A model generated the notes under the pieces. It ran no database searches, was not told the DNA's origin, and was given only the letters and a program-made list of their open reading frames with translations. Below, one piece after another: positions 34,121 to 46,679 of a stretch of 64,000 nucleotides of DNA. Position numbers and translations under genes: made by a program. Where the stretch lies: positions 13,141,001 through 13,205,000 of the forward strand of contig NC_092561.1 in NCBI RefSeq assembly GCF_037975245.1. Direction: 5' to 3'. Position 1 is the first letter of the stretch. Every line of letters starts with the position of its first letter. Origin of the DNA: Apostichopus japonicus (Eukaryota > Echinodermata > Holothuroidea > Aspidochirotida > Stichopodidae).

Positions 34121-34960
34121 ATGTATTTCTCGAATTTTCACCTTATTTGGATTAGTTTAACTCAGTTTAATTTTTTAATACACTATTGTGAGTTTCCACC
34201 TGTGATATATAATTTTCTCTGCCAAGTTTTGTTGCACTGTTTCTCTGGAGGTTCCTCTCTTCCTAACTCAAAGCTGCAGGGTTCGCATGCATTATTGAGA
34301 ATTGATACAGTGCTGTAGTTGTACGGTACTGGATGGGTCTCTGGCTATAGCAGTGAATGCACATACGTAGTTACAACATTCACTGGAGTCACACAATTAC
34401 CGTCATACATTTCAGAGTTACCAGCAAGATGCACTGCCCCAGGCTTATTTATTCACCAATTGGGCAATTTATAAGAGTATCTGTGGAGGTGTTTCCTGTG
34501 GAACTATTTTTGGACACTCAAAACACAGATTCTCTCTTTAAGATGCTTGTAGGTAACTTTCAGATGCAGAAGCCATTTCATCCTGGATTTACTAGCTTAC
34601 GAACTGTGGGATTGTGATGTTGGAGCATTCATTACTTAACACCTGCTCTTCAAACCGCATAGGCTTTCTGGATCCTGCTTCTCAGCTTGAATAAGGCCTC
34701 CAATATATTCAGTCACGTTGTGGTTTTAACCTCATTGAATTGTGTGCCTAATTTGCATTCTTCTTGTAATTTTTTTGCCATTATAGGATTGCTCAGGTTT
34801 TACATATTAGAGCCTGAGGCTAATTTTCTTCATAAATGCATTTGCATTGTCAGCTCCAAGTGATAGTTCCAAAACAAATATTCATTTTTGGTTTCAATGA
34901 ATATCGTAATCTTATAATTGCATTCATAATTGCATGGGTGCATGTGCATGCCTTTGTGAC
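34121..34960. other. Intergenic, no feature seen
   Basis: AT-rich; no recognisable exon or repeat before the satellite. Confidence 0.5.
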
Positions 34961-34964
34961 GCCC

Positions 34965-35414
34965 AGCTTGTAAAGACGATATTTCAAGAAGGAAAGTTGG
35001 ACCAACTTCATGTTTGGAGTGTAGATGTTCCACATTGAGTACAAAAAGCCTGTTGTTTTCTGTGGAGGTCAAAGGTCATTTGGGGTCACCAGGTGTCAAA
35101 ATGTGGAAACCTTGTAAACACCATATCTCAAGTAGAGAACCTTGGGCAAACCTCATATTTAATGTGTAGAAGTACCACATTGAGTACAGGAAGCCTATTG
35201 TTTTCTGTGGACGTCAAAGGTCATTTAGGGTCACTAGGGGTCAAATTGGGAAAACCTTGTTAACACGATAGCTCAAGAAAGGAAGCTTAGGCAAACCTCA
35301 TTTAATGTGTAGAAGTACCACATTGGGTACAGTAAGTCTATTGTTTTCTGTGGAGGTCAAAGGTCATTTGGGATCACCAGGTGTCAAATTGTAAAAACAA
35401 TGTAAACACGATAT
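34965..35414 (+). repeat. ~140-bp satellite, left block (about 3 units)
   Basis: Units contain ATATCTCAAGAAGG, CACATTGAGTACAGGAAGCC, TTGTTTTCTGTGGAGGTCAA, AGGTCATTTGGGGTCACC and GTGAAAACCTTGTAAACAC. A perfect AGGTCA-A-AGGTCA (DR1) occurs at 35066-35078 and 35354-35366. The array is interrupted at 35414 by a transposon and resumes in the same orientation and phase at 39335. Confidence 0.93.
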
Positions 35415-38400
35415 TAGGCCATCAGCTGAAGGTCGAAATTCGCTTGTTTCGTTCCAGCAACTGCGGGTCTAAAATTTCTCTACAGCATTGAATACATAAA
35501 TTAACTAAGATTCATGATCCAAAAGTTCTCCATGTCAATCTCCGACATACGGAAATCTACAGTGCTCAGTGCACATTGAATCTGTAAATGTGAAGCAGTC
35601 AAGGCACTGACGAATAAACTATGGACTAAAGTTACTTCCTGCGCTAAAGATTGGCTTAATCTCAGCGGCGGAGACAGTTATATCGCCGTACTACTGATTA
35701 CTCCATGGCCTACTACGATCAAGCGTGTGTTCAACAGCATAGTATGATGGGGTTCCACGATAAGTGTTACAGGCTGTTCATTGATAACAAGCACATTGCT
35801 GCAAGGAAACGGACAGTACCAGAGGAGACCCCATATGATTTGTAACGAAGAATTGACGGCAAAGATCGAGGAAACCAAGCAGAAGCTCTGGTTTATTGCC
35901 TGTTCAATTTATTATACGTGGGAAAAGAAACAATACATTACTCGGCGTTGCAAACGGGTGCAGGACAAGCTGCAGCAGGCAGAGACTTTCGATGGAGGTA
36001 AGCCTAAGCATACTACACGACTACTTGTACTTCTGTGGCATAGTTGAAGTGTTAAGAGAAGTTGCATAATGCAAGATCAGTAGCTCTTGAGAGATAGAAT
36101 CCAAGTCAAAGGGCACAATGTTGGACCTGAACATAATATTATTAGTGTCATGGTCATCTGATTTGTTTTGTTATAAGGTGGTAGGAACGGAAATTTGTTT
36201 CAAATTCTCCATCTGGGGCACTAGCCTAAGTGTTAAATACAGGCTTCATAGTTTTCTTACTGTGGCCCTTTATTTGAATGATAGAGATATTATATTAGTT
36301 AGAAAAATAAGTGTAACAAAGGTGCAATAAGGTTAGGTTTGCAAGGTCTTATGGTCAGCCTGTCTAGCTTTACCAAAATGAACAAGTATCTGACTCCTTT
36401 ATTATTAGTAACAGATATAATCTACCATTGTATAATATAAACCATAATATTAAGAGATAATGTACTGTACTGTCAAAAAAAGTCTGTTTTAATTCTTTTT
36501 TGCATGACACTGGTTTTCAAAATTTGAATGTGTCTTTGTTTGTCCATAGAAGATGAGCAGATCACATGGTATATAAATAAAATTGTCTTTAGTTAGTTCT
36601 TATTTGTTCAAACTTACATTTTGATCAACAGAAAATGCCAAACAATTTGCTTGTTTTATTTCATTTTATTAAAGTATTGCTTCGACAAACAGCAGAGCGG
36701 AAAAAGATGAGCCCAGATTTTATAAATTTTAGAGGAAAAGACTGTGTTGCCATTGAAGTGAGGTACCACTCTCTATGTTGAAGACACTAGATACAATTCT
36801 TGACAAGGAAGACATACAGATCTTGAAAGGTAAAGTACTGTCTTCAATGTGTGGTTCATTGAGTGTTCAGGGGTGGATCTAGGACTGTTGGAATATGGGG
36901 GTCCTTCCCAAGGAAAATTAAAAAATTCTCTAACTGCTTTGAGATGCAATATCAGGTTAATCTTTCCATTGAAATTATTAAAGTAATTTGCAACATATTT
37001 CTAGCTGAATTGTAATTATATTGGTACCCCATCATAAAATGTGAGACTCAAAAATATCCAATTTCATGGTACAAGGTGTTCTGTTCATCTCCATCCACAG
37101 AGAAGAGTTTATTACCAACAAAAGATGCTCTGATCCAGCATGTTAAGCGCTGCACCAACCAGGCTGCTATTCACAGTAGGGCATTGCAGCAAAGGATTGA
37201 TGCACTCTCACCAGAGGGACATGGATGGAAACTTGAAAATGATGACCTTATAATCACTTGGATGACGAAGCCACCTGACCCAGATGCTTTGCTTCAGTGT
37301 GTCAGCAGTAGCTGTAGAGTTGGCAAATGTCTTAAAGGAAGATGTTCCTGAATGAATGCACAACTACCGTGTATAGACCTATGTAAATATAGAAATTGCA
37401 GCAACTTCCAAGAAGATGTTGAGATTGTTGATGCAGGGGAAGATGATTTGGAGGATGAACTGTGATGGTGTTAAATCTTGATATCTTAGTCTGAAATTTT
37501 AATCAAGTTTGAAGTTTGTGAAGAAGGTTAACTTTTTCGAAGTCATGTTGTCATTATTTTGTTCCCCAGAGTTTAAAGGAACCAGAAAACATGATCTTAT
37601 TCATATATTCATTTTAGCTATTAGTAGTTTTACGTAGATTACCCTACCTACCAGACACCTTATGATAAATATCCACATTTTCTTCATATCACACTTTTTT
37701 TTGCTGAGAGGGGAGGGGGGAGGAGGGGTGTTATGGGCATGTTTTACCTCTTGCATATTCACAACTACATTTACTGATGACGATGACGCAAATACCGCGT
37801 CCTGAAACCAGTCAGAGGTTTATATACTGTTGTTGGGAAACCACCGCCCCTGACCCTGTTCCAATATCACGGTTCTTTATTGTTTTGCCGTAACATTTCG
37901 TTACCTGTTTTATTCATATTGTTAATACGTTTTGTGCATCTGTTCAAGTTTTTACTGAAGGATATTCAAGTCTTTAGTGACTTTTATTTCATCTAATTAT
38001 CTTCACCTCTTCTACAGAATGGACTTTCCCTTTTCCATACCATATCTGACTTCCATGCAGTGAATTGAAGTGGATCCTGTTATAACTAGTACAACTGTCC
38101 TTGGATGAACTATTAATCACTTATTAATTCCGTGCCGCGCCTTTTGATGAAGAACCTGTATCTTGAATCATCGCAAAGGCCCAGCTCTACTACACCATTG
38201 AGTGTATCGACCCAGTCTTAATAGATACATTTTTTTTTCTATCTTGGGCTTAAGTTTACTGTCTTCGTTATTCACTTATTTGTACCATTCACCTTTATTA
38301 TTCATATTATTTGTAGAATATAGAACTATTATCATTCAAAATACCATTCGAAACCTTGTCGATCTTTTCTTTGATACGTTAACTCCCTTGGAAACTCTTT

Positions 38401-39334
38401 TTGCAGGAATACGAATTATAAACATGTCGTTTCCGTAACATGGAGAAAGTACCTAGTTTTGCAGAAGACTGTAGAAAGAGTACTAAGGTAACGGATATAT
38501 ACCGACTATAACTTTATTTCACATCTACGACATGCCATGACGTCTTAGTTTGTCAACTTATATATTGATTTATACAAAAGAAATAGCTCACTGGTCTTGG
38601 GGCATTGGCACATCTCACTGTAACTAGGGATTTAGCTACATGTAAAGTAGAGGGGGAGGGGGTCACATGTGTAAAACAGTTTGGACGGGGAGGGTAACAA
38701 TTATGGAGAGGAACTTTTCATTATGTGTATATTTACGCATACATGCACAGACGAAATGCATTCATAACATAGGGGAAAATCTAAAAATATTTGATTTATT
38801 ACAAAGCATATCTGAGTTTATTAAAAGTGGTACAGTTTTATAATTAAAAGTTATAATATGTAAAAATTGTATTTCATATTTCAAAGTTGAGAATGTGCTT
38901 TTTTACCATTTTGGCGAAAATGGAGGGGGGGGGGGGGGGGAGGGCACAACTGGTAATGCCTGAAAACAACTCTCACTGACCCTTAGACCAGAATCATCTT
39001 CCACCATTCCTATAACCCTGACCCAACTATTATACCAAAAAATATATATCAGTCGTATTTAAACATATAAGAAAAGAGTGGTATGTATGCACCACTGTAC
39101 CAAATCTAACGTTAGTGTGTTCCCAATACATAGCATCGTAGCACGTAATGTCTATATAACATACCCAATTTCGAGGGTGCGTTACGAAAATACTGCAGGA
39201 ATTTTTTTGGAGAACTTTTGATATAATGTCTGTGATGCATTGAACTACCCAAAAATGCTTTAAAAATCTAGACCCAGTGTTGCTGGAACGAAACTGATTT
39301 TACAGCCTCTTTTTGAGTTTCAGCTGATGGCCTA
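35415..39334 (+). mobile_element. 3.9-kb TIR DNA transposon, superfamily not assigned, inserted in satellite
   Basis: Both ends read TAGGCCATCAGCTGAA inward. The inverted repeats extend over 110 bp or more, including TTTCGTTCCAGCAAC, GGGTCTA and CAAAAGTTCTCC (left to about 35531, right from about 39209). Removing the element and one copy of the TAT at its borders (35412-35414 and 39335-39337) restores the satellite text CGATATCTCAAGAAGG exactly, which fixes the insertion point and gives a 3-bp duplication. It carries coding remnants ending in a cysteine-rich motif (35704-37465). No DDE catalytic block was recognised. A 3-bp TAT duplication is not the TWA typical of PIF/Harbinger, nor TTAA, nor 8 bp. 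Confidence 0.9.
35704..37465 (+). pseudogene. Transposon-encoded protein with C-terminal Cys-rich (CXC-like) motif, broken
   Basis: Three coding pieces share one order. Piece 1 (from ATG 35704) reads MAYYDQACVQQHSMMGFHDK, CYRLF, IAARKRTVPEETP and then a stop. The overlapping frame continues as NEELTAKIEETKQKLWFIAC to a gtaagc donor at 36000. Piece 2 (about 36680-36780) reads KMSPDFINFRGKDCVAIEVR then YHSLC. Piece 3, after a cag acceptor (37097), reads LLPTKDALIQHVKRCTNQAA, GHGW, ITWMTKPPDPDALLQCVSSS, CRVGKCLKGRCS, then TGA at 37349-37351. After that the frame stays open (MNAQLPCIDLCKYRNCSN and an acidic tail) to TGA 37463-37465. TGC is expected in place of the first TGA, so a single base change probably truncated it. 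Proteins of this layout are widespread in invertebrate repeats; their biochemical role is not established. Confidence 0.6.
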
Positions 39335-40440
39335 TATCTCAAGAAGGGAAGCATGGGCAGACCTTATATATAGTGTTTAGACGTACCCCATTGAGTACAG
39401 CAAGCCTTTTGTTTTCTGTGGAGGTCAAAGTTCATTTAGGGTAACTAGGGGTCAAACTGTTACATCCTTGTTAACATGATAGCTCAAGAAAGGAAGCTTG
39501 GTCAAACCTCATATTTAATGGTTAGAAATACTACATTGAGTACAGGAAGTTGTTTTCTGTGTAGTTCATTTAGGGTCACCTGGGTCAAATTGTGAAAACC
39601 TTGTAAACACAATAGCTCAAGAAAGGAAGCTTGGGCAGACCTCATATTTAGTGTGTCGAAGTACCCCATTGAGTACAGGAAGCCTATTTTTTTCTGTGGA
39701 GGTCATTTAGGGTCACTAGGGGGAAATTGTCAAAACCTTGCAAAATGATATCTAAAGAAAGGAAGCTTTTGCAAACCTCATATTTAGTGTCTAGATTTAC
39801 CCCATTGTGTACAACAAGAAAAATGTTTATGGTGGAGGGCAAAGGTCTTTTGGGGTCACCAGAGGTCAAATTGTGAAAACCGTGTAAACACTATATCTCC
39901 AGAAGGGAAGGTAGGACCAATTCATATTTAGTGTGTAGACGTACCATATTGAGTACAAGAAGCCTAATGTTTTGGGTGTAGGTCATTTGGGGACAACAGG
40001 TCAAATCGTGACAACCTTTTAAACATTATATCGCAAGAAAGGACAAATCTTATATTTGGTTTGTAGATGTACCATATCAAATTTAAGGAGCCTACTATTG
40101 CTTATGGTGGAGGTCAAAGGTCATTTGAAGTCAGCAAATGCCAAACATTTACTTCACTCCCCTCCTACCTGTCTCTCCACACTAACACATCTTCCCAAAC
40201 ATAATATCGTAAGGGAAGCTTGGACAGATCGCATATTTGGTATGTAATTGTACCACATTGAGTACAAGAAGACTTAATGTTGTAGGCACAGGTCAATGGT
40301 TATTTGAGTTAACCAGGGGTCAGATTGTGAAACCATGTTTTACACAATATTTCAACAAGGACTGGTGTCATATTTAGTATGTCGATGAAATTTGTTGTTG
40401 AGGTCAATTTTCATTTCAGGACAGCCTGTGTCATTGTGAA
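39335..40440 (+). repeat. ~140-bp satellite, right block (about 7 units)
   Basis: Continuation of the array left of the transposon, with unit starts near 39335, 39474, 39605, 39744, 39887, 40026 and 40203 and increasing divergence to the right. A perfect DR1 (AGGTCAAAGGTCA) lies at 40111-40123, and one-base variants occur in other units (for example near 39421). A further decayed unit lies at about 43635-43690. Confidence 0.92.
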
Positions 40441-40774
40441 TTTATTGTTTGTCACATCGCACTGCTATTCACTGTATTACTAATATCAAGTATGTCCTAC
40501 ACCCTCACTATACATTACGTCAGATTCATGCAGAAAATAGCTGAATGTTACATCATCGAAACCACTATGCACTTTTGCATTCTGGTTCTATTTAGTTTTT
40601 TTTATATATCCATCTTCATTTTTAACTGCCCTACATCTTCAATGAAAGAAATGTTGGTAATAAAATATTTTCGAAAGATTAAATATCTGCATCTACTTCT
40701 TGTAATTATTGTCGGGGTCTTTCTAAAGAACAATTGATCGGGCAAATGAAGAAAAATAGTATTGCCACCCTACT

Positions 40775-40829
40775 GTAAATTAAGACTGCCGAAAAGATTG
40801 GACGTTGACATTTTCGTGTCATGGCCACA
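40775..40829 (-). mobile_element. Solo end of the Kolobok-like family
   Basis: GGACGTTGACATTTTCGTGT then CATGGCCACA ends at TTAA (40830-40833). It matches the right end of the element at 6341-7731. No partner end was found nearby. Confidence 0.7.
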
Positions 40830-40833
40830 TTAA

Positions 40834-43828
40834 TTATCTTGGCTCCGATAACTTCTGAGCTTCCCCCTTGAAGCATTCCTGTGCTCCCAATGTGTGCTCT
40901 GTGGTGACACCCCTTGTTATACCTGTTAGGAAGCAGCATCTGGCTTCTCTCAACTGTATGGGCAAAACAACTCCTCTCTGTTTGTGGTCATCGGCCACCC
41001 TTCACAGTATAATTCTAAGGGTGAAGTTAAGATGTGTAGGGCTTAAAAACCTAGCTACCTCCAGTGGATGCATCTCTCATCTGCAAAAGAGAGAAAGTTG
41101 AAGACTATTTCATATGTCTTCAGATCTTACTGTATATTCTGATTATTCAGGTAAGCGTCTATTTTATATTTCTTGCAACTGCTTCGTAGGTTAGACATAT
41201 TAGTGTGACTGAGGCTTATTGAATTGCCATGTAGGCCTACAAGCCCTTCAATACTAATTTTGCTCTATTGCGTTTACCCCTGAAACCTCTTATGAATGTG
41301 TTTCTATTACTCGTTTGACTATCTAAGTTGTGTCCTTTGCAAGCAACATTGCTGTATTATTGTTCAGCTTGCTATCGTAATGCTCACTAAATATAATCCC
41401 ATAATATTTAGGTTTCACGTGGCAGTTGAGTATTCTTCTGTATTTAGTATGTGCTAGAGTACTGTACATATTTTGCTGCTATCTAGTTTACAACATTGTA
41501 TTGAGGCTTGTTAAGTGTCAACATGGTGCGCATTATTTCAATTTATATTCAATATGCCGTTAATTACTGTTAGTAGTGATCACCCAGGTCCTCTTTGTTT
41601 ACATTATAATTGCTAACAAGGTCTGCCATACCCCCGATATGGCAGTAGCTTAACATTTTGTGGGTTAGAGCTGCATACTTTAAGTCCCTGGTGATCTCTG
41701 TGCATGGTACCTTCCGTTACCATGGTAATGTAATATTGTGACGAGCCCGGCTCCTCCGATAGTAAAACTATATCGGGACTCGCGATAGAAAGGTACTGGG
41801 ATATCTTGATGCCGTATTTATGCTTCTTCAGGAGATGTCTCGAACGGAAGAAAACAATGAGTTCACAGAAAAACAATTTGACAAGATCGGATTTGATTAA
41901 TGATTCGGTATAATTTCTTCTCTGTCGATTCTCTTTACAAATAAAACTAAATTACAATGATTTGACTTGACTTGACTCCGTCAATTAAGCAATTAAAAGG
42001 AGTGATGAAATGGTAACGAAGCAATGACGAAGCGACGAACTGATCACGGAGCGCTGACGGAGTGATAAAACTTTCGGCCCCATGCCCTTTTATACCTTAC
42101 TTCTATAAAATCCCTCTGCGCATAATCAGTAGGCAGCCAATAACCTGACCATCCTGTATTAACTTAACGATATAAAAATAAGTGCACTGGCACTGATCTG
42201 CCCTGATTGGTTGGGAGTTTGGAAGTCCATCCCCTTTCTATGGAAACTTCCATACCACGTGAGAGAACCTTCTCGAATGTTCCACAGACATAATGGAATC
42301 TATTTTGGGAAAAGGCCCTGTACCAAGATTCAATAAGATAGTTAAAAACTTCTCGTGGGAAAACTGAATCCATGACCTAGATAAATACATAAGAGGCCTG
42401 TAAGGTGTCTCGATGGAGTTTTTCGGTAACATCAAAGAGATGGTATTACTATTTCATAACAGTAACAGAACCACAATGGGCAAGAAAATATAGGCAGTAT
42501 TGTTCATTTAGACTTTGAGGAGCCATATTAAGGCAGTTGTCCGTATACCTGTACTCTTAAACTTGTATAGATGTGTGTTGTACCCTCTGTACTCCCCCTG
42601 TCATCCCCCCTCCGCCTTGATTGACGCGCGTAAAAGCAGCTGAGCAGCAAACAATCTTCGGTACGTTACTGTTTGGTGGAATTCGCGGAATTATTTTACA
42701 AGAGTCCTACTTTCGTGAGCAAATAGGCAAGTTAAAGCAAATCGACTATTTATATATATATCGATTACAAACCAGCCTCATTTACAAGCATACAGACAAA
42801 TACAAATACATATACACAAAGATGCACATGTAGGCCTAAGGCGAATTTACAAAATTTACAACTAAGATGACAACACGTACCAAAAATCTCATTAGTACAA
42901 TGGTTTCAACAATTTTCCGTTTGCCAAGGGTAGCCATATTTAACCTTACGACAACAATGCAATCATTGAGGCGAGGTATTAAAATATACCCAATGAACTT
43001 TGACAACAGTAGTGTTATCCGGTTCAAACCAGTTTATCTGACACGTATCATTAACTTGATGCATGTGATTGGTATGGTATGGTATGACAGCATAGATATA
43101 CATTGGATACGTTATGACCGTTTACCAGTCTTAGGGGTAACAACAAGAGCAATTTTATGTTATTTCTATATTGCCGGTGAATCTTACATTGATCAACCCT
43201 ATACTATTGCCGAAACCATACAGAGTATGGCACCGAAGGGTAAGTAGACCACCCGACTGTCTCTTCATTTAGAACTGTTTTCAGTATTTTAATTTTACCC
43301 CCAAAGAATCATGCCTGGCGTTAACTGATTCTTTCTGGGGTCTTATTGCCACATTGTATGCAATTGCCGTCGTTGTGCCGATGGTGTGGACCATTTGTTG
43401 TTGGTTTTGACGGAAGTTTTTAGGGGAAAAGTGCCAACCTCTCCCCATTAGTGACGTAACTTGAGGTTTCGATGACTTCAGTACACTAGAAAGGTGTTAG
43501 CATAAGAACTAGCTGTTACTATAGAACTAGCTGTTACTATAGAAATGGCCCGAACCACCATTTTGATACATTAAATAAACACAGGTCAGTCTACTGTATG
43601 TGGCTATACACACTTGCACCAAAAACAATAGGGGTCTTGTAGGTCCAAGTCCATTTGGAGTCACCAAACGCAAACTTGTGGAAACCTTGTTTTATAAGCT
43701 ACCGTATCTCCCACAGCCAGCCTATCAGATAACATGTGCGTTAGTACAACTCATACGAATAGGAGGCTGCACGGTAAACAACTTTTAAAATGTTATGATG
43801 TTATACTCATTGGATATGCATATACGCT
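40834..43828. other. Intergenic stretch
   Basis: About 3 kb, AT-rich. A 126-residue open frame at 42867-43247 has no recognisable family signature and no exon-type context, so it is not called. A decayed satellite unit lies at about 43635-43690. Confidence 0.45.
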
Positions 43829-44085
43829 GTGAATGTCGGAAATCAAGAACAACGTCGAGTGTCTAGACAAAGTACCAGCATAAAAATACTGCCTTTTTAA
43901 ACTGATTTCATTGAGCCCCTCAGCAATGTGTAGAGATAATCTGGGAATGTCGGTAATCAAGTAAAACGAGTGTCGAGACAAAATGCCAGCATAAAATACT
44001 GTACTTAAAATTGAATTATTGAACCATTACATGATGTCTGGATATGTTGTGAATGTCGGCAATCAAGTAAAACGAATGACAGTAA
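43829..44085 (+). repeat. ~110-bp tandem repeat (2.3 copies)
   Basis: Units begin GTGAATGTCGG/GGGAATGTCGG at about 43829, 43942 and 44050 and contain AATCAAGTAAAACGAGTGTC and GCCAGCATAAAATACTG. Confidence 0.85.
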
Positions 44086-45650
44086 TATTACTACAGACAA
44101 ATGTTTTCGTCCCGATCGAATACCAATTGCGTTTATTATATGACTTATACTTTTACTAGTGTTTATAGTTGAGAAGATGCGATCTTATCACTGCCTGTAC
44201 TTTGTGAATGCTCTACACCATATATATATATATATGGCGGATGCCATCCAGTGCCCTAGCTTCGCTGTTTTACAAGGGCAGCCGTCCGACCTTCATTTCG
44301 CCTGCCCTGCCACTCTTTCCTCCTCTCCAACTCCGTATATAGTACCTCGATGCTTTGACCTGCAGCGATTTCACCAGCTACCCCAACTCTTCAAATATCC
44401 CCGCAAATGTAGTGTGCATATCTCGCTAAATTCCACGCAATTTGTATTAGGCCTGTTCAAACTTCGGAGTTTCAACTGCACATGGGCATATCCTGAAAAT
44501 TAGTGGAGAAAAGATCATATCACCTTACCTACAACACATAGCCTTAGTCAAAACTCGAGTGTATCTTGGATGATTCGTTTCTTGCATAACATGTTAGCGG
44601 GTTTTTTGGTCTAAAATTCTTAACAATGCTGAGCGAGGTTTGTGTATATTCCATTTACAACACAATCCCTTTCGCAAATCGAAACTCCGAACTGGATTGG
44701 TGTTACGAATGAACTTGCTTGGCGGGTTTAGTAAACTAGTTCTGTGAGTCATATTGCCTACGTACTTCAATACTGTGCCCCTCTTGTTACTCACGAAGCG
44801 CAGACTACATCCAACCATAGAGCAACTGATCCAACATTTACCCTGGATGCTTTTCAGTATTTGGAAACAACCAACTCCACGAAAAATATAGTATTTAAAT
44901 AACATTTTTACGCAATTTCGAAATTTCAATGACTACTTTTGACGATTTATGACTGCAGTAGTTTATGAATTAGTGTTGCACCAGAATCATGACTTAAAGC
45001 ACGTGGTCAAAGGGACCGCAAAACTTTACGCAAGTTTGCAACGAAGAAATAACTGTGGTATAAATGCACATTTTACATTATCAACTCTCAAAAGGGAGAG
45101 AACATTACATACTGTGAGATTTAAAGTCCTTTTCAGTATCAAAGATGTTGTGGTAGCTTCCCGCAAAATTCATAGATTGTCTCAACTCATAACTTTCTGT
45201 GATAAAACAATTATTCAAATATGACATTAACAATATAAATGTAAATAACGTCCTCGGAGTTGTATCAACTATCATGTAAATATCGTTAACAACGTGATTT
45301 TGTTCGACAAATCAGGTTGTTAAGGATATTTACATGGCTGTTGCTACAACTCCGGCATGACATTAACGATTCCCCCCCCCCCCCCCTTTTCGCGTTACAT
45401 AGTTAAACCATCATACTTTGCGTTCATTGAGCACTGAAGATGCAAGCATGTTTGCAGACAATGGGTAAGGGACTATTAACCAAACAAATCTCGGGAAATT
45501 TGAGAAAACATCATTGGCTGTATTTAGCATGAAAACCTCTGTAATAGATATGTTGTTAGCACTGCACGGAAGCAACTTGCGGTTGATTGTTATAATTTTT
45601 TTGAAAAGAAAGAATGATGTTCGTTCACAATGTGTTCACAACGGAACTTT
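44086..45650. other. Intergenic; poly-C tract
   Basis: AT-rich with a poly-C run at about 45372-45387. No exon recognised. The open frames near 44159 and 44594 show no family signature. Confidence 0.45.
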
Positions 45651-45654
45651 AGAT

Positions 45655-45890
45655 AGCAACGAAAGTGTAGACATCAACGTGAGTTTAGACATCAACCGTA
45701 AGTTAACTTAGCAACGAAAGTTTAAGACATCAACGTGAGTTTAGACATCAACCGTAAGGTTTATAAATCAACGTGAGTTTAGACATTAGGGCGCGTTTAG
45801 TCGTCAACGTGACTTTAGACATCAACGTAAGTTTAGACATCAACGAACAACAGCAACATGGTAAACTAGCAGCAACAGCTTTAGTTTAGA
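45655..45890 (+). repeat. ~24-bp degenerate tandem repeat
   Basis: Repeated GTTTAGACATCAACGTGA and close variants (TCAACCGTAAG, CAACGTAAGTTTAGACATC), about nine units. Confidence 0.85.
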
Positions 45891-45949
45891 CACCAACAAA
45901 CTTATATTAGGCAACGAAACAAACTTAGTTTAGGCAACGAAATACGGTT

Positions 45950-46640
45950 GCCCTTTTCGCGTTCCATACTTCAGGTCTGCTCAGGTAGAGGGGAGAAAGT
46001 TTCATAGGGTAGGTCAGTGGTATTGTTTGAGAGAGTGGATAAAACAGGATTTAAAGGGGGAAAATAGGAATTATAGCCAGTGGTGTGGCCAGTATTCTGC
46101 TAACGGAGGGGGGGGGGGGTATCACCCATGGGCCCAAAATTGGTGGAATCTGAAAAATGGCCTGAAATTTGGTGGGCCATAAAGTTTTGTGGGCCTACAT
46201 TTTTAAGCTCGAAAAGGTATGAGCTTCTGCACCATTGGTGCTCTAGTTGACGTTTCCATTTTTCCTCTCTCACTAATGTGTCTATATATATATACTATAT
46301 ATAGTCTAGCATAACGCGTGTGTGTGTGTATGGACGCCTTGAACAATTGTTCAATTGTGCAATGGAACCAACTGTGGCTGGTCTTGAACTCGACCGAGTC
46401 GTCGGGGAACATGACGCATTTCGGGAAGGGGCGACCGCCCCCCCCGAGCAAATTTTCTCTATGATATCGCTAGTAATTTAAAAATAGACAATGCTTAGAT
46501 GCAACTTACAAGGCCTGGGAAGTGTCATTTCCAGCGATCTGGGAGGCATTTTCGGCCAAAATTTTCTTGTACGCTTCGCGCCAACTCATGGTGGCGCTTC
46601 GCTTAGATAGTTTGCCTACAGGCTTCGCCCTTCCGTTGGC
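45950..46640. mobile_element. Fragments of CAG-ended and module-bearing repeats
   Basis: CAGTGGTGTGGCCAGTATTC at 46078 followed by a G-run (46107-46117) looks like the left end of a hAT-like element. Bases 46515-46615 hold the shared module (TCGCGCCAACTCATGGTGGC, GCTTCGCTTAGATAG). The other boundaries are not clear. Confidence 0.4.
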
Positions 46641-46679
46641 AAATTCAAGTACTCGCTACACGCCTGTTCGAATTTGTAA

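Noticed and set aside
37349-37351. Selenocysteine TGA
   Set aside because: The locus is otherwise broken and transposon-borne; a point mutation from TGC explains it.
42867-43247. 126-residue open frame, plus strand
   Set aside because: No recognisable family, no paralogue in the window and no exon borders; chance open frame is likelier.
44594-44929. 111-residue open frame, minus strand
   Set aside because: No family signature or supporting context.
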